Below are positions 1 to 7,808 of a DNA stretch of 33,948 nt, piece after piece. A model generated the notes under the pieces. It was not told the origin of the DNA and did no database searches. It saw only the letters and a list, made by a program, of their open reading frames with translations. Every line of letters begins with the position of its first letter. The stretch's first letter is position 1. The DNA comes from Candidatus Aminicenantota bacterium. GTDB taxonomy: Bacteria; Acidobacteriota; Aminicenantia; Aminicenantales; Aminicenantaceae. The stretch is taken from assembly GCA_020344415.1 (NCBI GenBank), contig CP070825.1:344936-378883 (forward strand). Direction: 5' to 3'. The position numbers and the translations under genes were made by a program.

Positions 1-45
1 TTCCAAAATCATTTCAGGCATCGCGGAAATAAGGATGCTTATGAC
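1..45 (+). repeat. End of a dispersed repeat (TTCCAAAATCATTT family), cut by the window edge
   Basis: The first 14 to 15 bases (TTCCAAAATCATTTC) recur at 24727-24740 and, inverted, at 24529-24542. After that block both this copy and the 24727 copy continue with an ATC-x-CGGAAAT stretch and a CTTA, so the similarity covers about 40 bases with a few mismatches. The rest of this copy would lie to the left of the window. Confidence 0.5.
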
Positions 46-58
46 ATTAAAAAATATA

Positions 59-88
59 TTGTATTTTCCTGGTTTATTTTAATATCAT
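59..88 (+). promoter_or_regulatory. Possible promoter for the M3 peptidase gene
   Basis: TTGTAT at 59-64 and TATCAT at 83-88 are 18 bp apart and would start transcription near position 95, about 50 nt before the ATG. Both hexamers are imperfect and the region is AT-rich, so this is tentative. Confidence 0.3.
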
Positions 89-146
89 AAAGCTTCAATG
101 TTTGCTAAGCATAAGATGAATAAAAGATTAAAATAAGGAGCCAGAA

Positions 147-2261
147 ATGAAAAAATCTTTACTATTATTAGTTGTGTTAGGTTTATTGTTTTTTTCTTGT
201 TCAAAAAAAGAAGATATTTCAAAAAAGGTAGATAATCCCTTTTTCAACGAATTTGATACTCCTTTTAATGTTCCTCCCTTCGATGAGATAAATGAGGAAC
301 ACTATCTGCCGGCTTTCAAAGAAGCTATGAAGCAGCAGCAGCAGGAAATTGCCGTGATCGTAGACAATTCAAATCCTCCTACTTTTGAAAATATACTTGA
401 AGCTTTGGAAGAGAGCGGCGCCTTATTGCGAAAAGTCAGCAGTGTCTTTGGTGTTTTAAACTCATCAATGACGAATGAGCGCATGCAGGAAATTGCCAAA
501 GAAGCTGCTCCGCTGCGGTCCAAACACCGGGATGATATCAGATTGAATGAAAAATTATTCCAAAGGATAAAAGCGGTTTATGATCAGAAAGATGAGCTGG
601 ACTTAACCTTAGAACAGAATACATTGCTCGAGAAGTATTACAAAGACTTTGTGAGGGGAGGCGCGAACCTAGATGAAGAGAAGAAGACCAAGCTGAGAGG
701 GATTAACCAAGAGTTATCCCTCTTAACACTGAAATTTGGTGAGAACATATTAAAAGAAAACAATCGCTTTGAAATGGTCATTGAAGAGGAAGAAGATTTA
801 GCCGGCTTGCCCCAGGCAGTAATAAGCGGAGCAGTGGAAGCCGCTGAAGAGCGTGATCATAAGAGCAAATGGGTATTTACGCTGCATAAACCGAGTATGA
901 TTCCCTTCCTTCAGTATTCGGAAAGACGCGAGCTCAGGGAAAAGATATTCAAGGGTTATATCAACCGCGGGAACAATAATGACGAACTGGATAACAAAGC
1001 TATTCTTTCTAAGATAGCCGCGCTCCGTGTAGAGAGGGCTAATTTGTTGGGGTACAAGAGTCATGCCGACTTTATCCTTGAGAATAATATGGCGAAGAAG
1101 CCTGAAAATGTGTATAACTTGCTTTACCAGCTCTGGAAGCCGGCTCTAAAAATAGCCAAGAATGAGGCTAAAGAGCTTCAGGCAATGATCCATAAAGAAG
1201 GTAAGGACTTTAAGCTGCAGCCTTGGGATTGGTGGCATTATGCCGAGAAGCTGAAGAAAGCCAAGTACGAGCTGGAAGAAGAGATTCTGAGACAATATTT
1301 CAAACTGGAGAATGTGAGGGATGGCGCATTTTATGTGGCTAACAAACTTTTTGGCCTTCAATTCATCGAGAGAGACGACATTCCTAAATACCATGAAGAT
1401 GTCAGGGTTTTTGAAGTCAAAGAAGCCGATGGTTCTCATGTCGGGATCTTGTATACGGATTATTTTCCGAGAGCCAGCAAAAGAGGCGGTGCCTGGATGA
1501 ACAGTTTCAGAAAACAATACAGGTTGGACGGCAAAGAAGTTCATCCGGTCATCACCAATAACGGGAACTTCTCAAAACCGACAGGCGGCAAGCCAGCACT
1601 CATAAGCATTGAGGAGGTCTCCACCTTATTCCACGAGTTCGGGCATGCCCTCCACGGACTGCTTTCCAATTGTACATATAACAGACTTTCAGGAACGTCG
1701 GTACCAAGAGACTTTGTCGAATTGCCTTCCCAGATCATGGAAAACTGGGTAACTGAGCCAGAAGTGCTCAGAGTGTATGCAAAACATTATGAGACCGGTG
1801 AAGTTATTCCTCAGGAACTGGTTGATAAGATAAAAAAAGCGGGCCACTTTAATCAGGGTTTTGCGACCGTTGAATACCTGGCAGCCTCTTTTCTAGACAT
1901 GGATTGGCATACTCTAATTGAGGCGAAGGAACTGGACCCGATTGAATTCGAAAATGAGTCGTTGGAGAAGATTGGTCTGATTCCCGAGATTGTAGTGAGA
2001 TACAGGAGCCCTTATTTTAGCCATGTTTTCTCTGGTGGATATTCGTCAGGATATTACAGCTATATATGGGCCGAAGTTCTTGATGCTGATGCTTTTGAAG
2101 CGTTTAAGGAGACAAGCCTTTTTGACCAAAAAACTGCGCTTTCGTTCAGGAAAAACATCCTTGAAGTTGGCGGAAAAGAGGACCCGATGATTCTTTATAA
2201 ACGCTTCAGAGGGGCTGATCCAAAGGTGGAACCTTTGCTGAAAAAAAGAGGTCTTTATTAA
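147..2261 (+). CDS. M3-family zinc metallopeptidase, lipoprotein (Dcp/oligopeptidase type)
   Basis: This is a predicted peptidyl-dipeptidase or oligopeptidase of the M3 family, which cleaves short peptides with a single zinc ion. The 704 residues start with a lipoprotein signal: a hydrophobic stretch, then LFFSC with the lipidated Cys at residue 18, so it should be anchored in a membrane facing the periplasm. The catalytic HEFGH is at residues 496-500 and the third zinc ligand is probably E525 in FVELPSQ, the spacing normal for M3. The SGTSVPRDFVELPSQ stretch is very like E. coli Dcp, and the length is close to Dcp (about 680) plus the signal. Start: AAGGAG at 135-140 sits 6 nt before the ATG. 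Lipidation is unusual relative to the mostly cytoplasmic Dcp/OpdA group and suggests a role in peptide scavenging. The gene stands alone; the MFS gene follows after 61 nt. Confidence 0.93.
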   Translation: MKKSLLLLVVLGLLFFSCSKKEDISKKVDNPFFNEFDTPFNVPPFDEINEEHYLPAFKEAMKQQQQEIAVIVDNSNPPTFENILEALEESGALLRKVSSVFGVLNSSMTNERMQEIAKEAAPLRSKHRDDIRLNEKLFQRIKAVYDQKDELDLTLEQNTLLEKYYKDFVRGGANLDEEKKTKLRGINQELSLLTLKFGENILKENNRFEMVIEEEEDLAGLPQAVISGAVEAAEERDHKSKWVFTLHKPSMIPFLQYSERRELREKIFKGYINRGNNNDELDNKAILSKIAALRVERANLLGYKSHADFILENNMAKKPENVYNLLYQLWKPALKIAKNEAKELQAMIHKEGKDFKLQPWDWWHYAEKLKKAKYELEEEILRQYFKLENVRDGAFYVANKLFGLQFIERDDIPKYHEDVRVFEVKEADGSHVGILYTDYFPRASKRGGAWMNSFRKQYRLDGKEVHPVITNNGNFSKPTGGKPALISIEEVSTLFHEFGHALHGLLSNCTYNRLSGTSVPRDFVELPSQIMENWVTEPEVLRVYAKHYETGEVIPQELVDKIKKAGHFNQGFATVEYLAASFLDMDWHTLIEAKELDPIEFENESLEKIGLIPEIVVRYRSPYFSHVFSGGYSSGYYSYIWAEVLDADAFEAFKETSLFDQKTALSFRKNILEVGGKEDPMILYKRFRGADPKVEPLLKKRGLY

Positions 2262-2322
2262 CTGCGATATCCCAGATTTCAAAGCTGTCATCATTTTCAA
2301 TTCCCGATACTAATTTATAATT

Positions 2323-3507
2323 ATGGATATAAAGGCTAATCTCTGGAAAATATATTTATATAAATTCCTGAGCGATTTCTATTTGATTGTTCCCATCTTA
2401 ATACCCTATTACAAGGCCAATGATCTTAGTTCTACACAGATTTTTACTGTTCAAGCGGCCTATGCCCTTTCAATCTTAGTATTGGAAATTCCATCTGGGT
2501 ACCTTGCTGACGTAATCGGGAGAAAAAGAACTCTTATCCTGGGCGCTGCATTTTTGCCAGTCGGCATTGGTATCTATGCTTTCACAGGCACTTTCTATTC
2601 GTTTATCCTGGCTGAATTCGTTCTAGCCATCGGCAACAGCATGCGGTCTGGATGCGATTCAGCAATTATCTATGATACGTTAATCCAGATGAAACAGGAG
2701 TCGGAATACAAAAAATTTGAGGGAAAATCCATATTCTTTACCAGAGTGGGAACCTCTGCCGCATCGATTTTAGGGGGACTTCTGGCTTTGCTAACTCTCC
2801 GCGTGCCGTTTTATGTCAACATTGCTACCAGCGCGCTGATGCTTCCCATAGCGCTTTCGCTGCTCGAACCGAAAAGAAAGAAATTGGAATCAGCGAGTCC
2901 CTTTAAGGATATATTAAGAATATGTCGGTTCAGTTTTACGAATATTCAATTGAGATTTCTGATAATATATGGAGCGTTGATCTTGAGTAGCGGTGTTACC
3001 GCTGTTTGGGCATATTTTTTATACTATGAATCTCTCGGGATAAGCATTGGATATTTCGGGATTTTATTTGCTATTTTCCAACTGTCCAGCGCTTATGGAG
3101 CAAAGAAGGCCCATGTATTGGAAAAATTTCTCGGAGAAAAAAAATCGCTTTTCGTATTATTGCTCATTGCCCCTGTCTTTGTTTTACTAGGGATCATAAA
3201 ATCAATTTTCTTAATTCCCCTTATATTTTTTAATGCATTTATCTGGGGCTTTTCAGCTCCAATTTTTTATGACCTTATTAACCGTGTCATTAAATCAGAT
3301 ATAAGAGCAACGGTTTTATCCGTGGCCAATATGGCCGGAAGCCTGTCGTTTGTAATCCTCTCACCGATTTTTGGTAAATTGGTCGACTTTTTTTCCCTGT
3401 CGAGAGCTTATATCATTCTGGGTATCTATTTCTTTGTTTACGGGACAATTGCCTTGATTTTCCGCGGAGGAGTCGGGCAAGAAAAGCCAAGGCAGATTAG
3501 CAAATAA
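2323..3507 (+). CDS. MFS transporter
   Basis: A 394-residue, very hydrophobic protein with about 12 predicted membrane segments, typical of the major facilitator superfamily. The loop after segment 2 carries GYLADVIGRKRT (about residues 59-70), a good match to MFS motif A (G-x3-D-R-x-G-R-R), which supports the family call. The substrate cannot be read from the sequence. The N-terminus starts directly with a short cytoplasmic tail and has no signal peptide. No clear Shine-Dalgarno precedes the ATG, so the start is less certain; it may be cotranscribed with the peptidase 61 nt upstream, in which case peptide or amino-acid transport would be one guess. It converges with the VOC gene, whose stop is 9 nt away. 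Confidence 0.85.
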   Translation: MDIKANLWKIYLYKFLSDFYLIVPILIPYYKANDLSSTQIFTVQAAYALSILVLEIPSGYLADVIGRKRTLILGAAFLPVGIGIYAFTGTFYSFILAEFVLAIGNSMRSGCDSAIIYDTLIQMKQESEYKKFEGKSIFFTRVGTSAASILGGLLALLTLRVPFYVNIATSALMLPIALSLLEPKRKKLESASPFKDILRICRFSFTNIQLRFLIIYGALILSSGVTAVWAYFLYYESLGISIGYFGILFAIFQLSSAYGAKKAHVLEKFLGEKKSLFVLLLIAPVFVLLGIIKSIFLIPLIFFNAFIWGFSAPIFYDLINRVIKSDIRATVLSVANMAGSLSFVILSPIFGKLVDFFSLSRAYIILGIYFFVYGTIALIFRGGVGQEKPRQISK

Positions 3508-3516
3508 AGAAAATAA

Positions 3517-3831
3517 TCATCTGAATTCCATAAACTCAATAGGGGCTCCATTGTGTATGATGAATGCTACCCTGAGACCTTTAGAGGGACGGTTGGGTTC
3601 AATAAGCACTTCTTTTCCTTTTAGTGCAATATCAAGATTGTCAACTCTGAATGCTACATGAGGCACGGTCTTAACCAATTCCGGAAGCGGAGAATCCGCT
3701 TCGAATCGCATCCACTCAACACCATAAGGGCTGGTAGCAAAGCCAGAGACATGAACTTTATAATCTTTAAGATAGGTTTCGTTCTCACGCTTAATCTGTG
3801 TTGGTATGCCGATGTGATGATATTCTAACAA
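3517..3831 (-). CDS. VOC (glyoxalase/dioxygenase fold) family protein
   Basis: A 104-residue protein of vicinal-oxygen-chelate type. Visible metal-ligand-like positions are the early H-H-I-G-I-P, PHVAFRV in the middle and IEFMEF at the C-terminus, the normal order for one VOC module of beta-alpha-beta-beta-beta repeats. It is slightly shorter than the usual 120 to 130 residues, so one half of the module is compact. The start is a TTG at 3831: GGAGG lies 5 nt upstream (3837-3841) and no in-frame ATG comes near it. VOC proteins include lyases, isomerases and antibiotic-resistance proteins, and nothing here identifies the substrate. It is followed on the same strand, reading upstream, by the zinc-ribbon gene. 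Confidence 0.75.
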   Translation of the reverse strand: MLEYHHIGIPTQIKRENETYLKDYKVHVSGFATSPYGVEWMRFEADSPLPELVKTVPHVAFRVDNLDIALKGKEVLIEPNRPSKGLRVAFIIHNGAPIEFMEFR

Positions 3832-3925
3832 AATTCCCTCCTTGAAAAATGAATAAATTTTTTTCGTGGTAATTAAAGATGAAGGTCACAGAGAAGAGAA
3901 TAAAATATCCTTTTCTATAGTCCTA

Positions 3926-4132
3926 TCATCCCATCCAGAATCCTTTCCGGTGCGAAATGCCCAGCACCTTCAGACAGTGTGAGCAGTAATAGAGGTATCG
4001 CCTTCCAAGATAAGATTTAATTGAACGCATATAAATTTTTTTGATTTCTGTTGAGCAGAATGGACAGACTGGGTTTTTTACTTCCTCTGCTCCAATGACC
4101 CTCTCCTCTGCTTGTTCTTCTAGCTGTATCAT
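3926..4132 (-). CDS. Small zinc-ribbon protein
   Basis: A 68-residue protein with two CxxC knuckles, C23/C26 (CPFC) and C50/C53 (CSHC), 24 residues apart, which is enough to bind one structural zinc. The N-terminal 20 residues are acidic and probably flexible; the ribbon is basic (KK, RR, HRK). I do not recognise a specific family. ATG at 4132 is preceded by AAGGAG about 8 nt upstream on the minus strand, so translation is credible. It lies about 95 nt upstream of the VOC gene in the same direction and may share its transcript. Confidence 0.6.
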   Translation of the reverse strand: MIQLEEQAEERVIGAEEVKNPVCPFCSTEIKKIYMRSIKSYLGRRYLYYCSHCLKVLGISHRKGFWMG

Positions 4133-4163
4133 TTTCCCTCTCCTTATAATCGCATATTTTTTT

Positions 4164-4226
4164 TAATCTGAATTATTCGCGAATAGAGGTTGACGCAGAC
4201 GCAAGGCGTTAGCCCACGAAGATAGT
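4164..4226 (+). repeat. Dispersed repeat, copy 1 (TAATCTGAATTATT family)
   Basis: TAATCTGAATTATT at 4164-4177 is identical to 22709-22722. Weaker similarity continues for about 40 nt: both copies follow with a CGA(a/g)T stretch, a TTG, then GC-rich GCAG/GGCG text. Both sit between genes. Confidence 0.4.
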
Positions 4227-4349
4227 TTCATCTCTTTCTCAGTACTCATGTTATTTTCTCTTCTATTTTTAATACTAGATTTCATCCGCATTTATTCATT
4301 TTCAGAGCCTGCCGATTTTTCCTGGGGATGCACAGGTTTAGCTTTCAAC

Positions 4350-5564
4350 CTAGCCTGCATAAACGCCATACTCTAGCGCTGTTCTGAACATAGCGGAGAT
4401 GTTTCCAGGTGGCACGCCGGCCTGCACATTATGGATTGGACTGAACACAAAACCTCCTCCTGGAGCCAGGTCATCTATTCTTTTCTTTACTTCGTCTTCG
4501 ATCTCCCTGATCGTACCAAAAGGAAGCACGGCTTGACTGTCGCATCCCGCGCCCCAGAAAGTCAGGTCTTGGCCGAATTCTTTCTTCAGTTTCTTTGTGT
4601 CCATGCCTTCAGCAGAGACCTGCACTGGATTCAAAGCATCTATTCCCATCTCGATAAAGTCTGGGATAAACGGAGCGATGGCCCCATCGGTGTGGAATAG
4701 GATAAATGCTTCACACCGAGACTTAACGAAACTAAAGAGCTTCTTCTGATAAGGTTTGATCATCTTGTGGTAGAGTGACGGACTCAGAAGCGGCCGGTCC
4801 TGCATACCGAGGTCATCCTCAAAATGGATCATGTGAACATACTGACCTATAGTTTTTGCGTATTGTTCAAACCGTCTGATATTTGCCTCAGCCAATTGGT
4901 CTAAGAGAGCCTCAGCGAACTTCGGATTTTCTATCAGGTCCATTAAGAATAGCTCCCATCCGCGTAAAGATTGGCTGGCCTGGAAGATATGGCCGCCGAA
5001 TAATCCCACAAGAAAATAATCTGTGTTATCTCGCAGTTCTTTAGCTTTCTTGGCCAGCTCCTCATAGCTTTTGTCGAGATAAGAGGGTTTGTCGTAATTT
5101 TCAATATCTTCTTTATATCTGGAAATGTCGCCTATTTTGGCTTCCTTGGCCAAGGGTGAGTGCACGGGATCAAAATAATATCCCTTATCCGGCATCTTGA
5201 GAACAACTTCTCCTGCTTCATTAAGGACAACCTGAGAGCCATCCTTTTGCAATTGAGGCTGGAACTTGGCCGGGAACATGGCAGGAGAGCCGTCAGTGAG
5301 AGAACCTTCTCTCCATTCATTAGGCTCATTGAAGACAGCCTCGACATCAACGTCCAGTTTCTGGCGCACATCCTTTTCCACAACTGCAGTCTGTTGACAG
5401 ATGTCAGCTACATGAGTTGTGCTTGGACTGAGCCCAAGATTTCTTCTGAGTTCCTGATAGCCCAGGGCTGAAATTGAACTGTCCACTGTACCCGCAAAGT
5501 CAATTGGAATGCGATCGGGTTCCTGGTGCCGAAGTGCTGTCAATACTCTTTCTCTATGGTTCAT
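4350..5564 (-). CDS. Uroporphyrinogen decarboxylase (URO-D) superfamily protein, not HemE
   Basis: A 404-residue TIM-barrel protein of the URO-D/cobalamin-dependent methyltransferase superfamily. The N-terminus has the family pattern R-E-R-V-x-x-A-L-x-H-x-E-P-D-R-I-P. Later landmarks are FHTDG (about residue 292) and FWGAGCDSQ, followed by GGGFVFSPIHNVQAGVPPGN near the end. HemE's substrate-binding RxPxWxMRQAG motif is absent, so heme synthesis is unlikely. In the related MtaA/MtbA methyltransferases a His and Cys residues bind zinc; H in FHTDG and C in GAGCDS could be two such ligands, which would make a methyl-transfer role possible. No corrinoid protein gene is nearby to support that. GGAGG lies 9 to 10 nt upstream of the ATG and a good promoter precedes it. 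Confidence 0.82.
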   Translation of the reverse strand: MNHRERVLTALRHQEPDRIPIDFAGTVDSSISALGYQELRRNLGLSPSTTHVADICQQTAVVEKDVRQKLDVDVEAVFNEPNEWREGSLTDGSPAMFPAKFQPQLQKDGSQVVLNEAGEVVLKMPDKGYYFDPVHSPLAKEAKIGDISRYKEDIENYDKPSYLDKSYEELAKKAKELRDNTDYFLVGLFGGHIFQASQSLRGWELFLMDLIENPKFAEALLDQLAEANIRRFEQYAKTIGQYVHMIHFEDDLGMQDRPLLSPSLYHKMIKPYQKKLFSFVKSRCEAFILFHTDGAIAPFIPDFIEMGIDALNPVQVSAEGMDTKKLKKEFGQDLTFWGAGCDSQAVLPFGTIREIEDEVKKRIDDLAPGGGFVFSPIHNVQAGVPPGNISAMFRTALEYGVYAG

Positions 5565-5628
5565 TAAGCCTTTCCTCCCTGTCTATTCTCTCTTTTTTCT
5601 TTGTAGGTGTATGAATTAGGAAGGGTTG

Positions 5629-5657
5629 ATTATAATCGGCTGTGGGTGAAATATCAA
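5629..5657 (-). promoter_or_regulatory. Promoter for the URO-D family gene
   Basis: On the minus strand TTGATA (5657-5652) and TATAAT (5634-5629) are separated by exactly 17 bp, a near-consensus sigma-70-type pair. Transcription would start near 5622, giving a leader of about 58 nt before the ATG at 5564. Confidence 0.6.
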
Positions 5658-5671
5658 AATATTTCCTGATT

Positions 5672-5700
5672 TTGACATCAAATTTTCCTTATGCTAGGGT
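5672..5700 (+). promoter_or_regulatory. Possible promoter for the OB-fold membrane protein gene
   Basis: A perfect TTGACA at 5672-5677 is followed after 17 bp by a poor -10 (TAGGGT, 5695-5700). It would diverge from the URO-D promoter. The weak -10 keeps confidence low. Confidence 0.3.
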
Positions 5701-5763
5701 AAGTCGTATTTGAGAACTCATCTCGCGAATAATGTCCTAACTTTCAAGAAGATTTGAAGAAGA

Positions 5764-6222
5764 ATGAGAACAGAGAGATCAGATTCGAGCCGCGGTCGCT
5801 GGGTTCTGATTTCTGGGCTACTCCTTTCCTTAGTCGCCTTAGTTTTGTACGGCTATCGCTACAATCCCAGAGTGAGATTGCAGATGTGTCTGGACAATCC
5901 CCTCAAGTATGATGGAACAGAAATCGGAGTGGGAGCTGAGGCAAAGGTGACCCGGCTATTGCCAGACGGCTTCATCGTGAAGGAGCTAAATAGGACGATT
6001 CTCGTGAAGGGCAATCCCCAGAATGCTTCTTTGGGTGATTTTGTGAGGATGAGAGTCATTTTTCACAAGGAAGGCTACTTGGAATTGAAACGTCTCCAAG
6101 TGGCCAAAAGAAGATATACAAAGATTGTGGTCTCCATTGCCCCAGCGCTATTGGTTCTATTTCTTCTTTTTAGAACTTATAGATTCGATTGGCGCCTCTT
6201 TCTCTTTAAGGAAAAAACCTAA
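5764..6222 (+). CDS. Membrane-anchored protein with a predicted OB-fold-like core
   Basis: A 152-residue protein I cannot assign to a named family. It has two membrane segments, about residues 13-31 and 120-138, enclosing a beta-rich middle of about 85 residues. That part (from KYDGTEIGVGAEA to LELKRLQV) has the strand pattern and Gly spacing of a small OB-fold, as in CcmE-like or tRNA_anti-like domains, but CcmE's heme-binding His is not visible. The N-terminal 12 residues are charged and cytoplasmic; the core is probably periplasmic. Its TAA shares a base with the next ATG (TAATG at 6220-6224), so the two genes are translationally coupled and probably work together. The Shine-Dalgarno is weak (GAAGAAG). 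Confidence 0.6.
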   Translation: MRTERSDSSRGRWVLISGLLLSLVALVLYGYRYNPRVRLQMCLDNPLKYDGTEIGVGAEAKVTRLLPDGFIVKELNRTILVKGNPQNASLGDFVRMRVIFHKEGYLELKRLQVAKRRYTKIVVSIAPALLVLFLLFRTYRFDWRLFLFKEKT

Positions 6223-6689
6223 TGCCAGACCTCGTCACTCACTTTGCAGCAGCCTATTTCCTGAAAATTCCCCACAGCTGGGCCCGGTTCCGAGTGCCCT
6301 TTTACCTCGGTGCCTTGTTACCAGATCTCTTGGCTCGATCCCTAACCATTCTTTATGCTCCAGCAGGCCGCGCTTTGTACAGCTTACACACGCCGTTTGT
6401 TTCTGTGATAGTGTGTTTCCTTATTGTCCAGTTTTTTGAGAGAGAGGTTCGGGCGGGGGTGAGAACAAATCTTCTGATGGGTGTCACCCTTCACTTTTGT
6501 CTGGATATATTCCAGAAGCACGTTACTGGTTCTTATTACTGGTTTTTCCCCTTCAACTGGAGGACTTTCAATATTGGACTTATATGGCCTGAAGATTCCT
6601 TAAGGATAGTGCCGGTTCTAATAATAGTAATGATTGCAGTCGAGGTCACCATTCAAATACAAAAGCGGATAAAAAGGAAAGCAGTATAA
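6222..6689 (+). CDS. Small membrane protein resembling the YdjM/DUF457 metal-dependent hydrolase group
   Basis: A 155-residue hydrophobic protein with about four membrane segments. Conserved-looking polar residues sit at membrane ends: H7 in THFAAAY, D35 in ALLPDLL, H56 in LHTPF and H92/D95 in LHFCLD. This order (His, LPD, H-x-P, H-x-x-x-D) resembles YdjM/DUF457 membrane proteins annotated as metal-dependent hydrolases, for which the reaction is poorly known. The match is by pattern only. The start ATG overlaps the stop of the upstream gene by one base, so translation is coupled to the OB-fold-like membrane protein. It ends with a basic tail (KRIKRK), probably cytoplasmic. Confidence 0.6.
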   Translation: MPDLVTHFAAAYFLKIPHSWARFRVPFYLGALLPDLLARSLTILYAPAGRALYSLHTPFVSVIVCFLIVQFFEREVRAGVRTNLLMGVTLHFCLDIFQKHVTGSYYWFFPFNWRTFNIGLIWPEDSLRIVPVLIIVMIAVEVTIQIQKRIKRKAV

Positions 6690-6704
6690 CCTGAATAACT
6701 CAGG
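6690..6704. repeat. Short palindrome CCTGAATAACTCAGG
   Basis: A 5-bp stem with a 5-nt loop directly after the stop of the membrane protein gene. Related words occur at 22951-22963 (TGAATAATTCAGG) and near 31001 (AAATAATTCAGG), so it may be a small dispersed motif. It has no U-run of its own and would be a weak terminator at best. Confidence 0.3.
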
Positions 6705-6718
6705 TCAACTTGAATAAT

Positions 6719-6952
6719 TTACTTTAAAAAGCCGCGCCCTTTAATATAAATATAGCATCCTAAACCAAAGATCACTCTTCCTGCATAGAAAATCCAGCCG
6801 AGAGTAGAGCTCTGGAAAAAAGAAGGCAGGATAAATAACAAAGCCATGATAATTACTAGAATTATTCTATGTTTGGTTTCGGCTGCCACAAAGGCAAAGA
6901 TGAATGCTGCGATAACAACCAAATTAACAATCGGCAAAAATGGATTCCGCAT
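6719..6952 (-). CDS. Small three-helix membrane protein, unknown function
   Basis: About 77 residues if translation starts at the ATG at 6952, where AAGGGAG lies just upstream. Longer versions from the ATG at 6970 or a TTG at 7003 are possible but have no better ribosome site. The protein is three hydrophobic segments joined by short polar turns (AAETKHR; a QSST turn) and ends in KGRGFLK. Hydrophobic text of this regularity is unlikely by chance, but I do not recognise a family. The gene converges with the membrane protein gene at 6222-6689. Confidence 0.5.
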   Translation of the reverse strand: MRNPFLPIVNLVVIAAFIFAFVAAETKHRIILVIIMALLFILPSFFQSSTLGWIFYAGRVIFGLGCYIYIKGRGFLK

Positions 6953-7024
6953 AAGCTCCCTTAGAAGCATCTCCAAAACCGTGATGCAGTAACAGTCAGG
7001 CAAGCTGATTCGTCATCCCGCAAG

Positions 7025-7102
7025 AAAAAGGGGACAGTCCCCTTTTTTGCAAGAAACGAGGTGCAAATTAAGGAGACAAAAAAAGGGGACTGTCCCCTTT
7101 TT
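7025..7102. repeat. Two palindromes of the GGGGACAGTCCCC family, in opposite orientation
   Basis: Copy one (7025-7048) is an A-run, GGGGACAGTCCCC and a T-run. Copy two (7078-7102) is the same with ACTGT at the centre, so the two are reverse complements of each other 29 nt apart. Each could fold as a 10-bp stem with a three-base loop ending in U's, which works as a terminator in either direction. They separate the membrane protein gene from the hslV promoter. Confidence 0.8.
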
Positions 7103-7228
7103 CTTTGCTGTCCTCGGCTCGCTCTCCTCTTCGAGGAACCACGCCAACTCGCTTCAGGATAACTGCCTCATCGGCTTTCCTGACTGCTCTTGAAACTGTC
7201 GCGCAAATGGAGAGACTTACACTTGCTC

Positions 7229-7257
7229 TTTACATATTTCAGAACTTCAATTATCAT
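7229..7257 (+). promoter_or_regulatory. Promoter of the hslVU operon
   Basis: TTTACA (7229-7234) and TATCAT (7252-7257) are separated by 17 bp and each differs from consensus by one base. Transcription would begin near 7264, about 17 nt before the hslV ATG, so the leader is short. I see no CIRCE element or sigma-32-type sequence, so heat-shock control is not evident. Confidence 0.55.
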
Positions 7258-7280
7258 ATTGAGGGTAAAGAAGCAATACC

Positions 7281-7808
7281 ATGGCAAAATCAACGACGAT
7301 AATTTGTGTTCGCCACAAAGGAAAAATTGCAATGGCCGGTGATGGCCAGGTTACAATCGGTGAGACCATTTTGAAGCAGAAAGCCAGTAAGATAAGGACT
7401 CTTTTCAAAGGGGAAGTACTGGCTGGGTTTGCCGGAGCCACATCCGATGCCTTTGCTCTGTTCTCCAGGTTCGAAGCGAAATTGGAAGAATATCGAGGAA
7501 ATCTTTCCCGGGCATCCATCGAATTGGCCAAGGACTGGAGGATGGACAGGGCGCTCCGCAGGCTCGAGGCTCTTCTCATCGTCGCTGACAAAGACAACTC
7601 TTTTCTGATTTCTGGAACCGGTGATGTGGTTGAGCCTGATGATGGAATCATTGCCATCGGGTCAGGAGGTGCTTACGCACTGGCTGCTGCCCGGGCCTTA
7701 ATCAAGCACGCAAGATTATCTGCCAAAGATGTTGCATTGGAAGCTATGGGGATCACCGCAGACATCTGTGTCTATACTAATAATCAAATCACCGTCGAGG
7801 AGCTTTAA
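7281..7808 (+). CDS. hslV: ATP-dependent protease proteolytic subunit HslV
   Basis: This is the peptidase of the HslVU (ClpQY) protease: a double hexamer of Ntn-hydrolase fold in the cytoplasm that degrades proteins unfolded by HslU. The 175 residues align throughout with E. coli HslV. The catalytic threonine is probably T5 in STTIICVR, exposed after removal of a short MAKS leader; D21-G in AGDGQ and the Lys of KASKIR (Lys33-equivalent) are present, as are IAIGSGG and the C-terminal [11 protein letters not shown]. The Shine-Dalgarno is weak. The stop codon directly abuts the hslU ATG. A second, divergent protein with the same N-terminal pattern lies at 32825-33499. Confidence 0.96.
   Translation: MAKSTTIICVRHKGKIAMAGDGQVTIGETILKQKASKIRTLFKGEVLAGFAGATSDAFALFSRFEAKLEEYRGNLSRASIELAKDWRMDRALRRLEALLIVADKDNSFLISGTGDVVEPDDGIIAIGSGGAYALAAARALIKHARLSAKDVALEAMGITADICVYTNNQITVEEL

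Noticed and set aside
4350..5564. hemE annotation for the URO-D family gene
   Set aside because: The substrate-binding RxPxWxMRQAG motif of true uroporphyrinogen decarboxylases is absent.
7105..7302. A 65-codon open frame between the palindrome pair and hslV
   Set aside because: It overlaps the hslV promoter and start, has Ser/Arg/Thr-rich text without family resemblance, and no ribosome site.
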